Shown piece after piece: positions 7,516 to 13,492 of a DNA stretch of 18,884 nucleotides (the first letter of the stretch is position 1; the number at the start of each line of letters is the position of its first letter). Below the pieces are notes generated by a model. It was not told the origin of the DNA. It saw nothing but the letters and a program-made list of their open reading frames with translations, and did no database searches. The position numbers and the translations under genes are program-made. This DNA comes from CAZTVF01 sp964616985 (GTDB taxonomy: Bacteria > Planctomycetota > Phycisphaerae > SM23-33): assembly GCA_964616985.1 (NCBI GenBank), contig CAZTVF010000104.1, positions 1 through 18,884 of the forward strand. Reading direction: 5' to 3'.

Positions 7516-10500
7516 CTATTCCAGCGTCAACTCCCCGAACGCCTCGGGCATGTGGAAGTTGACCTTGTACGCCGGCGACCAGGAGAGCATCTGGCGGTAG
7601 GTCTCGCCACTGCCGGCGACGCGATGGAAGTTGGCGTAGAAGACGCTGCCGGACTTGAGGCCGCCCGGCACGACCGTCTCCAGCGGCAGGGCGAACAGCA
7701 CGGTCCAGCGGTCGTCAGCCGTCGTCGAGACCACGGCCGGCTTGCACAGCGGAAGGTTCGGATCGGTGGTGACCTCCACGAACTTGCCTTTGGGGTTCAC
7801 GCCGATCTGTCGATAGGGCTTGGCCCGCTGGCCGCCGATGAAGACCTCCCAGTCCTCGCCGCCCCACACGCCGTCTTCGCTCTGCATGCCGGCCGCCCTC
7901 GCCGCCTGCGAGAGCCTGACGTACAGGAACCGGCCGTCGTGGGCGACGCGGGCATCGATGACCAGCCCCGTGCCCAGCCCCTCGATCTGCCGCCAGCCCG
8001 TCAGCGTCGCGGCCTTGGACCAGTCGACGTTGTTTGCGTCGCCCCCGGCGTCGGCGATCTTGGAGACGCGTGCCTTCGGCGGCGGCAGGATGTCAACTTG
8101 CGGCGCTTGCCAGCCCCGCAGGTACACCTCGCGGCTGTAGCGCGACACGGTCTTGCCCGTCGCGTCGGTCAATGCCAGCGCGATCTCCACAACGGGGGCG
8201 CCCGCGAGGATTGCCGACAGGTCCACCTTCGTCACCGGCGTCGCATCGAGCGGCCGCACGTCCACGGGCCCCTGGCCGCGCAGCAGCGCCTTGCCGCCGG
8301 CGCAGACGCTCCACGCGACGTGCCCGCCGGGCAGCGGTTGGTTGCGGTCATTCGCCACCCACAGCGCGAGCGTCTTGCCCTCGTCGAGGATCTGGAACAG
8401 CGGCACGATCGGCTGATTCACCTGGGCCATCGCGAAGAGGGCCTTCTTGGGCGTCAGGTCGTAGCTCACGATGCTCTTGGGCCACATCGCCGGCAGCCCG
8501 TCGATGAAGTGGAAAACGAACGAGCCGCTGATCCGCCGCGGCGAGAGACGCATTCCCGTCGCCTGCTCGGCCAGGACGTCGGCCTGGTAAGTCTGGCTGG
8601 CCTCGATGAACTGGCCCAGCGTCGCCGGCTCGCGGCCGCGGAGGCCGACGGTCATCTTCGGGTCGCCGCGCTTCACCTGGCTGGCGGTCCACAGCGAGTC
8701 AGCCGTGATCGGCGGGGGCTGCAGGGCGGCGGGGTGTCGCTTCATCGTCGCGTAGTCGTCCATCGCCTCGGCCCCGAACTCGCCCATGGTGACCATGCGG
8801 CCGGGGGGATAGATGCGACACAGTGCGGCCATGTCGGCCCCGCGTCGATACCAGCCGGCGTAGGAGTGGAAGTCATCAATCACGTTGTTCCACATTTCCT
8901 TGGGCAGCTGCGGGTATTCGGGCGGGAGATTGTAGCTCCAGTCCCCGCTCTTCATGTGGCCGCTGATGGGCTTCACGATCCGCTGAGGATCGGCCTTCAG
9001 CATGGCCGCCACAATTGCCGTGGGATCGAAGTCCGTCTCCATTCCCGTCGTCAGCAGCACCACGCCGGGGTTGTTGTAGCACTGCCGCGCCAGACGCCCG
9101 GCCAGGTCGTTCTTGCCATCGCCCGCGCCGGACAGGTCCTGTTCGCACAGCATGCCCAGGCGGTCCATCAGCTCCCGCACTTCGGGGAATTGCACGTATT
9201 CGTTGGCGCGGACCGCGTTGAAATTGGCGGCCTTCATCATCAGCACCGCATTGAGGAGCTTGTCATCCTGGCGCCAGTACCAGAAGGCGTTGAGGGCCGG
9301 CGACGCACCCGCGCCGCGTAAGTACACCGGCTCGCCGTTGAGCAGGAACATGCCCTCGGGCCGGTCGGCGTTGGCCTCGGCCGCCGTGACGATGCGAAAC
9401 GACCGGAAGCCGAACAGCACGTCCTTGGAGTCGACGTCGCGGTCGCCGTCGCGCAGCGTCACGCGGCAGCGGTAAAGGCATGGCTCGTCCTGTTGCCACG
9501 AGCGGGCGCTGGGCGTGGGGATGCGAAGGTCCCAGCCGCCCGCGCCGCGCTGCATGCTGCAGACCTGTTTCGCCGCGTAGCCCTGGCCGTGGAAATTCTC
9601 CGCCAGGATCTGCACATCGAGCGTCAGCGGCCCATCGGCCCCGGCGTCGGTCTCGACGCGGACCTTCGCCTCGCCGGCCGTAAGATCGCCGCGAACGAAG
9701 ACCTCGTTGATGGCCGTCGCGCCGGCGGTCTCCAGAAACACCTCGCGGTGGATGCCGATGCCGCTGAGGAAGCAACTGCTCCGGAATCCCCACAGATCGC
9801 GCTGGCCGATGACCGATTGATTGGCGTCGCGGACGTATCGCGGCTGCTCGGCCGCCACGCAGGGCAGCACCGACCAGCCGAACACGGGCTCGCCGAGGGC
9901 CTCGCCGCTGAGCACGCGCACGGCCAGGACGTTCTTCTCCTTCAGCAGGCCCGTCACGTCGAACCGGAAGGGCTCCCAGTAGGCCATGTGGTCGCCGAGC
10001 TTGACGCCGTTGAGCCACACCTGGGCCTCCCACGCGACGCCGGCAAAGTTGAGGAACGCGCGGCGGCCGGCGGGCGGCGGAGCGGCGGCGAAGGTCGTCC
10101 GATACCACAGAATGCGGCTGTTGGCGCGGTGGGCCTTGGGGTCGGGCCGGGTGCCGGGGGGCTCGGGCTGGTCGTACCGCCATTCGGGGACAGTCGTCGG
10201 CGTCCAGTTGGCGTCATCGAGGTCGGTGGTGTGCCAGTTGGGCGCTTGCGGCCTCGGGCCCTTGACGAAGTCCTCGACTTCCCACTTGCTCCGCCACGTG
10301 CCGGAGAGATCGGCTCGCTGGCGAATTTCCTTGCGCTGTGGCAGGCTCTGCAGGTAGGGGGCGTAATGCTCGCGAAGCTGCTGCACCCGCGCCTGCAGCT
10401 GCTGCCCATCCGCCGGCGCCGAGCACGCCATCGGCCCCGCAGGCTGCGTTTCGCTTGCCCCGCACCCGGCGACGGTCATCGCCATTGCCGTGATCGTCGC

Positions 10501-10575
10501 CAACGTCGCGACGCTCGCCCTGCTGACGTTCGTGTTGCCGTTGGAGCACGCTGACAGCCTGGTCGCATCACTCAT
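7516..10575 (-). CDS. Glycoside hydrolase family 2-type lipoprotein with CBM9-like C-terminus
   Basis: A 1019-aa exported enzyme. A lipobox VAGC ends at Cys38, after an unusually long, weakly basic N-region, so lipid anchoring is probable but not certain. Residues about 90-285 form the GH2 sugar-binding jelly roll (LSGTWRSKWE; FAGVAWEAQVWLNGVKLGDH). Residues about 290-395 are the Ig-like domain, and about 405-720 the TIM barrel (FLLNGEPVYLRGAG). The expected nucleophile is E599 (TMGEFG). The acid/base candidate is E513 in NNPGVVLLTTGME, where the usual Asn-Glu pair reads Met-Glu. Residues about 845-1019 resemble a CBM9/DOMON-like carbohydrate-binding domain (EDWEVFIGGQ). Substrate is unknown: beta-galactoside, -mannoside and -glucuronide are all possible. 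GATGAGG precedes the start by about 6 nt. It is transcribed towards the exported beta-helix gene, suggesting a polysaccharide-related neighbourhood. Confidence 0.88.
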   Translation of the reverse strand: MSDATRLSACSNGNTNVSRASVATLATITAMAMTVAGCGASETQPAGPMACSAPADGQQLQARVQQLREHYAPYLQSLPQRKEIRQRADLSGTWRSKWEVEDFVKGPRPQAPNWHTTDLDDANWTPTTVPEWRYDQPEPPGTRPDPKAHRANSRILWYRTTFAAAPPPAGRRAFLNFAGVAWEAQVWLNGVKLGDHMAYWEPFRFDVTGLLKEKNVLAVRVLSGEALGEPVFGWSVLPCVAAEQPRYVRDANQSVIGQRDLWGFRSSCFLSGIGIHREVFLETAGATAINEVFVRGDLTAGEAKVRVETDAGADGPLTLDVQILAENFHGQGYAAKQVCSMQRGAGGWDLRIPTPSARSWQQDEPCLYRCRVTLRDGDRDVDSKDVLFGFRSFRIVTAAEANADRPEGMFLLNGEPVYLRGAGASPALNAFWYWRQDDKLLNAVLMMKAANFNAVRANEYVQFPEVRELMDRLGMLCEQDLSGAGDGKNDLAGRLARQCYNNPGVVLLTTGMETDFDPTAIVAAMLKADPQRIVKPISGHMKSGDWSYNLPPEYPQLPKEMWNNVIDDFHSYAGWYRRGADMAALCRIYPPGRMVTMGEFGAEAMDDYATMKRHPAALQPPPITADSLWTASQVKRGDPKMTVGLRGREPATLGQFIEASQTYQADVLAEQATGMRLSPRRISGSFVFHFIDGLPAMWPKSIVSYDLTPKKALFAMAQVNQPIVPLFQILDEGKTLALWVANDRNQPLPGGHVAWSVCAGGKALLRGQGPVDVRPLDATPVTKVDLSAILAGAPVVEIALALTDATGKTVSRYSREVYLRGWQAPQVDILPPPKARVSKIADAGGDANNVDWSKAATLTGWRQIEGLGTGLVIDARVAHDGRFLYVRLSQAARAAGMQSEDGVWGGEDWEVFIGGQRAKPYRQIGVNPKGKFVEVTTDPNLPLCKPAVVSTTADDRWTVLFALPLETVVPGGLKSGSVFYANFHRVAGSGETYRQMLSWSPAYKVNFHMPEAFGELTLE

Positions 10576-10750
10576 AGAAACCTCATCTGATTTGCCGAAG
10601 CCGGGCCCGTTCTCTCGCCGCCGGCTGATTCTCCTTCACCGCCCGTCATTGTCAAGCCGCTCGTCGCAACGGATGGCAGCATCAATGGCGCGTTGACCCC
10701 AAGACGGACCAGAAGTGTGCCGCCTGGCGGCGGATGCGGAAGGGGGGAAC
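10576..10750. other. Chromosomal spacer left of the integrated element
   Basis: This short stretch lies between the start of the glycoside hydrolase gene and the left attachment repeat. Apart from a possible minus-strand promoter I see no gene. It is the sequence that would lie directly behind the tRNA-Arg 3' end in an uninterrupted chromosome. Confidence 0.6.
10628..10655 (-). promoter_or_regulatory. Candidate sigma-70-type promoter for the GH2 gene
   Basis: On the minus strand TTGACA (10655-10650) is a perfect -35 match, followed by 16 nt and GAGAAT (10633-10628; four of six matches to TATAAT). Transcription would begin near 10621, leaving about 45 nt of leader before the ATG at 10575. Pattern match only. 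Confidence 0.4.
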
Positions 10751-10779
10751 TATGCCCGACAGGAGGTGAACACTGTAAC
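10751..10779 (+). other. Left attachment site, copy of the tRNA-Arg 3' end
   Basis: The first 15 bases (10751-10765) are identical to 14760-14774, the last 15 positions of the tRNA-Arg gene. Resemblance continues beyond the core (GAAC then CTGTAAC with one inserted base), so the element carries a degenerate copy of the tRNA T-arm just inside its boundary. The crossover presumably occurred within the 15-bp identity. Confidence 0.8.
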
Positions 10780-10787
10780 GGATTTCA
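10780..10787 (+). promoter_or_regulatory. Candidate arm-type recombinase site 1 (GGATTTCA)
   Basis: GGATTTCA lies 14 nt inside the left core. The same octamer occurs 6 nt from the right core (14746-14753) and inverted at 10852-10859. Copies on both sides of an attachment core are what arm-type sites for an integrase or excisionase look like. Assignment is by pattern only. Confidence 0.35.
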
Positions 10788-10851
10788 GGGAAGAGCGGGG
10801 AATCTGCCGTCGAGGCGACGCAATATCCGAAGCAAGCAGGGGCGACGAGTC

Positions 10852-10859
10852 TGAAATCC
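10852..10859 (-). promoter_or_regulatory. Candidate arm-type recombinase site 2 (inverted GGATTTCA)
   Basis: This inverted copy forms a 9-bp inverted repeat with the first site (GGATTTCAG at 10780-10788, CTGAAATCC at 10851-10859). The two are about 70 nt apart, which could also allow a looped protein complex or a hairpin. Confidence 0.3.
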
Positions 10860-10861
10860 CC

Positions 10862-11116
10862 ATGATTGGTGACGTGCTGCCGGGGGCGTTACGCGCGCTG
10901 GCGGATGATATCGAGCGTAGGCGGGCGGTAGGGGTCGCGGCCGCCGAAGGCGGGGCCGAAGGCCCGGAGCGGGAGCCCGCGCTGTTCGCGGGCGACTGCG
11001 GAGCCGCGGGGCACCCCTACCGAGGCCGTAGCGAGCGAGGCCATATGGCCCTCGCGAGCGAGGACGGTACCGCTGGAGCGGATCAGGATGAACCACAGAC
11101 AAGGAGAGAGTCATGA
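10862..11116 (+). CDS. Small ORF or displaced C-terminal part of the integrase
   Basis: In the integrated state an ATG at 10862 could start an 84-aa protein (MIGDVLPGALRALADDIERR, then a low-complexity Gly/Ala/Glu/Arg tail), with no good ribosome binding site. The frame is open leftwards through the attachment core at 10751 without a stop, and it is the same frame in which the integrase enters the core at 14760. In the excised circle, codons from 10766 to 11113 (116 codons) would therefore be the integrase C-terminus. The stop (TGA, 11114-11116) overlaps the ATG of the next gene as ATGA, a sign of real translational coupling. Codons are rich in G at position one, as in true genes. I recognise no family. 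Either a stranded gene end or a fortuitous GC-rich frame is possible. Confidence 0.35.
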   Translation: MIGDVLPGALRALADDIERRRAVGVAAAEGGAEGPEREPALFAGDCGAAGHPYRGRSERGHMALASEDGTAGADQDEPQTRRES

Positions 11117-11343
11117 GTCAGATGTTGATGAAGCTGCGGAAGTGCTGCGAGTCGGTCGAATTTCGGGCGGCGGTGTGCGAGGCCATGCATGGGGCTGGAA
11201 TGTCAGCCGACCTGGACAACGAGCGGTTCTGGATGGAGGTGCTGCCGGTGGTGGTGGATTCCACCTTGGCGGCGATGCATTCGAGAGGGTGTCAGTTGGC
11301 GAAGATTGTCCCAGGCGTTCTGGGGCTGGTGCGGATCGGGTGA
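11113..11343 (+). CDS. Small hypothetical protein of the integrated element
   Basis: A 76-aa protein (MSQMLMKLRKCCESVEFRAA...) with no recognised family. It has no signal peptide; a hydrophobic patch (VLPVVVDSTLAAMHS) sits mid-protein, and three Cys residues occur in the first 22 residues plus one late. AAGGAG (11100-11105) is well placed before the ATG at 11113. The ATG overlaps the stop of the upstream frame as ATGA. It precedes the Rep gene, with a strong hairpin in between, so a role in replication control is conceivable but unsupported by homology. It could be an accessory helical DNA-binding or regulatory protein. Confidence 0.6.
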   Translation: MSQMLMKLRKCCESVEFRAAVCEAMHGAGMSADLDNERFWMEVLPVVVDSTLAAMHSRGCQLAKIVPGVLGLVRIG

Positions 11344-11351
11344 ACAAAGAA

Positions 11352-11396
11352 CACCGCCCGCCCAGGCTTCTTGGCGGATGACTGGGGCGGGCGGTG
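11352..11396. other. Strong hairpin between the 76-aa gene and rep, candidate origin or terminator
   Basis: CACCGCCCGCCC (11352-11363) is perfectly complementary to GGGCGGGCGGTG (11385-11396), with a 21-nt loop. It starts 8 nt after the stop codon of the 76-aa gene and ends 12 nt before the first possible rep start codon. Rolling-circle origins often place a hairpin next to rep, but an attenuator or terminator is equally possible; no known nick-site motif is visible. Confidence 0.45.
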
Positions 11397-11408
11397 CCGT
11401 GGTGAGTC

Positions 11409-12551
11409 ATGCAAGACGGTAGCGAGAACGTGGCGAGGCTGCAAGGAAGTCTTGGCGGAGACGACGCTCGGGGCGGCCCCGCCGCCCTGGAGGCGGGCGG
11501 CCCCCGAGCGGCGGCGCAGCCGCCGCTAGACTTGAATCAAAGGCTTATAAGTGGGAGCGAAGCATCGCACGATGAGCAGCCGGCGGCGGTGCTGGTGAAG
11601 AGCCGATGCAACGCGCGGACGTGCCCACAGTGCCAGCGGCGGCGCGGCTGGGAGACTCGGCAGAGGCTGCTTGAGCCGGAGAACCTGGCGAAGTTCAAGG
11701 AGCCGGTGTTGTTGACGCTGACGGTAGACCCGAAGAACTTCGCAGGGCCAGAGGACGCCCACCAGAGGGTGACGGATGGCGGGTACATCCGGGCCTTCCT
11801 GCGGATGATGGGCATCACGATTTGGGTGTGGGTGCTGGAGTTTCAGGAAAATGGATCTCCCCATTGGCATATCCTGGCCGACATCTCGGATCGCGGGCAG
11901 CTGACCCCTCCGGATCTGCGCCGCCTGTGGGCGGTGTGGCGCGACAAGTGGGGCCTGGGCGGCCTGGACGTCGAGAGGCGGAAGTGCGGTTGGACTGCCT
12001 CGCATGCCGTCCATTACATCACTAAGTACCTCATGAAGGCTCCGAAGCATGGGATACCGGCCTGGTTCCTGCGGCGCGCTCGCTGTCGCATGTGCCAAGC
12101 GTCACAGCGCGTGGGGGCCTTGGTGTTTCGAGGGCGCAAGACTGAAGAGGTCGGCGAGCGCCTGGTGAAGCGGCGGCGGGATGCTCGGCCGCTGGTCGAG
12201 AGGATGAGCGAATGCGGGGAGACCTCTTCCATCCTGGTCCCCGTTGTCGTGAATGCGACGGGGGAAGAGCGGCTGCACTACGTGGGAAAGCTGGATGCCT
12301 CTCGGGATCAACTGATGGCAATGCAGCGGGCCGGAGAATTACCGGAGAGCGTGGGATTGCGTGGGCAAGAAGTGCCTCGGATTGGGTGGATGCAGTTCCG
12401 GGTGATTCTGCGGCAGATGGCGGCTTCGACGGTCGAGCGTGTGCGGGGACTCAAGGCATGGCTGGGGAAGACCGGGTACGCTGCGAGGCGGTCTGAACGG
12501 ATCGCGAGGCGGCAAGAAGAATTTCTTGGGATGGGGGCTGTTTGTGCTTGA
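11409..12551 (+). CDS. rep: HUH-family rolling-circle replication initiator (Rep)
   Basis: A protein of up to 380 aa that should nick one strand at the element's origin and hold the 5' end through a tyrosine. Motifs in order: a zinc-knuckle cluster C67, C72 and C75 followed by RRRGW; motif 1 strand EPVLLTLTVDP (98-108); the HUH metal motif PHWHILAD with H152 and H154; and motif 3 HYITKYLMK with Y203, K206 and Y207. A second Cys pair (C226, C229) follows. The layout recalls Reps of rolling-circle plasmids and ssDNA phages that pair a Cys cluster with an HUH domain. The start is uncertain: the ATG at 11409 has only GGTGAG two bases upstream, and residues 15-40 are low-complexity and encoded by hairpins. 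A TTG at 11532 or GTG at 11589 could be the real start; the catalytic domain is unaffected. Confidence 0.82.
   Translation: MQDGSENVARLQGSLGGDDARGGPAALEAGGPRAAAQPPLDLNQRLISGSEASHDEQPAAVLVKSRCNARTCPQCQRRRGWETRQRLLEPENLAKFKEPVLLTLTVDPKNFAGPEDAHQRVTDGGYIRAFLRMMGITIWVWVLEFQENGSPHWHILADISDRGQLTPPDLRRLWAVWRDKWGLGGLDVERRKCGWTASHAVHYITKYLMKAPKHGIPAWFLRRARCRMCQASQRVGALVFRGRKTEEVGERLVKRRRDARPLVERMSECGETSSILVPVVVNATGEERLHYVGKLDASRDQLMAMQRAGELPESVGLRGQEVPRIGWMQFRVILRQMAASTVERVRGLKAWLGKTGYAARRSERIARRQEEFLGMGAVCA
11465..11527. repeat. Nested GC hairpins at the 5' end of rep
   Basis: CGCTCGGGG (11465-11473) pairs with CCCCGAGCG (11502-11510), and the overlapping AGCGGCGGC (11507-11515) pairs with GCCGCCGCT (11519-11527) across a GCA loop. 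The two folds are mutually exclusive over 11507-11510, so they could form a switch. They lie in the doubtful N-terminal coding part of rep, which suggests origin or control function rather than protein coding. Confidence 0.5.
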
Positions 12552-12597
12552 GGTGTCGGATCGAGTATGACAGTATATGAACAAGAAAGGGCGTGTG

Positions 12598-12915
12598 ATG
12601 ATCCTGCATGGCCGAAAGGTAAGAGTGACGGTGACGCTTAGTCCGGAAGTTGTTGAACGCATTCAGGCGGTGGCCTCCTTGCGGGATGGAAACATCTCGG
12701 CGGTCGTTGAGGAGTGCATCGCGGCGAAGATTGGGGGATTGGAGATGGTTGCGAAGGCGCGGCGTGATCCATTGTTCGACAGTGTGATTCAGGAGTTGCT
12801 TAAGCCTGAGAACATTGCTCGGGCGCGGGCGATAGTTGGCGAAGACTCTGAAAGCGGCGTGATAGAAACGCGGGAAAGAGCACTACAGGGGAAGAAGAAG
12901 GGAAAACGGTCATGA
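12598..12915 (+). CDS. Ribbon-helix-helix DNA-binding protein
   Basis: A 105-aa protein. Residues about 6-45 (RKVRVTVTLSPEVVERIQAV, then the SAVVEECIAAKI helix) fit the ribbon-helix-helix fold of CopG/Arc/MetJ regulators: a short basic beta strand, a first helix, a turn and a second helix. Such dimers bind operator DNA, and in small replicons they commonly repress rep or an addiction operon. The rest is helical with a Lys-rich tail (QGKKKGKR). I chose the ATG at 12598 because GAAAGGG (12585-12591) lies 6 nt upstream; an in-frame ATG at 12577 has no ribosome binding site. It lies 46 nt after rep and its stop overlaps the next ATG (ATGA at 12912-12915), so it is translationally coupled to the following gene. 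Specific target unknown. Confidence 0.72.
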   Translation: MILHGRKVRVTVTLSPEVVERIQAVASLRDGNISAVVEECIAAKIGGLEMVAKARRDPLFDSVIQELLKPENIARARAIVGEDSESGVIETRERALQGKKKGKRS

Positions 12916-13259
12916 GTTGGAAGGTTCTGACGGATAAGAGCATTCTGGAGCGGCTTCGGAATGTCCCAGTGGTGGGGATGCGGACAGTGGCTCTTGATGG
13001 CAAGATAGACCTTCATGCATTGGCCCGGGGCGATTACGCGGCTGCGGTGCGTGGGGCGGCTCACAGGCTTCTGATTCGCCTTTACGACGTAGTACCGTGT
13101 GTCGTCTTGGTCGAAGACGAAGCGACTGCTGACAAAGTGGGTGCCTTCGTGTGGACCGGGCCTGGGCGAATCACTTCGTCGCGAGATGATGAGGTTGTAG
13201 AACTCGCGGACATGCTTGCAGACGAATTCGGCTCGAGAACGCCCGGGGAGGCTGTGTGA
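12912..13259 (+). CDS. Hypothetical protein coupled to the RHH gene
   Basis: A 115-aa soluble protein (MSWKVLTDKSILERLRNVPV...) of no family I recognise. It starts with an ATGA overlap on the ribbon-helix-helix gene and ends with a GTGA overlap on the excisionase-like gene, so it belongs to a tightly coupled operon. Predicted mixed alpha/beta: a hydrophobic strand (YDVVPCVVLVED, about 58-69) and an acidic C-terminal helix (DDEVVELADMLADEF). Its position after an RHH gene invites the idea of an antitoxin-toxin pair, but no toxin family signature (RelE, PIN, Fic, MazF) is visible, so I do not claim one. A replication or partition accessory is equally possible. Confidence 0.7.
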   Translation: MSWKVLTDKSILERLRNVPVVGMRTVALDGKIDLHALARGDYAAAVRGAAHRLLIRLYDVVPCVVLVEDEATADKVGAFVWTGPGRITSSRDDEVVELADMLADEFGSRTPGEAV

Positions 13260-13492
13260 TTCAATCAACCGATAATGGGACCTGTCGGGCCGATGGGGAC
13301 TTGTCTCCAGTTGTCGTTGATGCGCCGCATGCGGCGCGCCTCCTGGGTATAGGCGAGCGCCTGTTGGCGAAGGAGACGAAGGCGGGAAGAATCCCTTGCG
13401 TTCGTATTGGGCGGCGAGTCCTATACAGCGTCGAGCGTTTGCGGAAACTCGTAGATGGGGACATGGCGGAAGAGCGGGTGCAACATGGCTAG
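13256..13492 (+). CDS. xis: Excisionase-like helix-turn-helix protein
   Basis: A 78-aa protein. Residues about 19-68 match the HTH_17/MerR-like excisionase fold: DAPHAARLLGIGERLLAKET (helix-turn-helix), then GRIPCVRIGRRVLYSVERLR (beta wing and last helix). Such small proteins bend attachment-site DNA and steer a tyrosine recombinase towards excision. The start is a GTG at 13256, supported by GGGGAG (13245-13250) 5 nt upstream and by the GTGA overlap with the preceding stop. Its end overlaps the integrase start by 8 bp. Candidate binding sites are the GGATTTCA octamers flanking the attachment core. The fold is also used by unrelated regulators, so Xis is inferred from adjacency to int. Confidence 0.8.
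   Translation: MIQSTDNGTCRADGDLSPVVVDAPHAARLLGIGERLLAKETKAGRIPCVRIGRRVLYSVERLRKLVDGDMAEERVQHG

Noticed and set aside
7453..9321. A 622-codon open frame on the plus strand opposite the GH2 gene
   Set aside because: It begins inside the TTC microsatellite (poly-Phe start) and runs antisense to a recognised enzyme; no domain is visible.
12598..13259. Confident toxin-antitoxin call
   Set aside because: Only the RHH half is recognisable; the partner has no toxin signature, so gene order alone is not enough.
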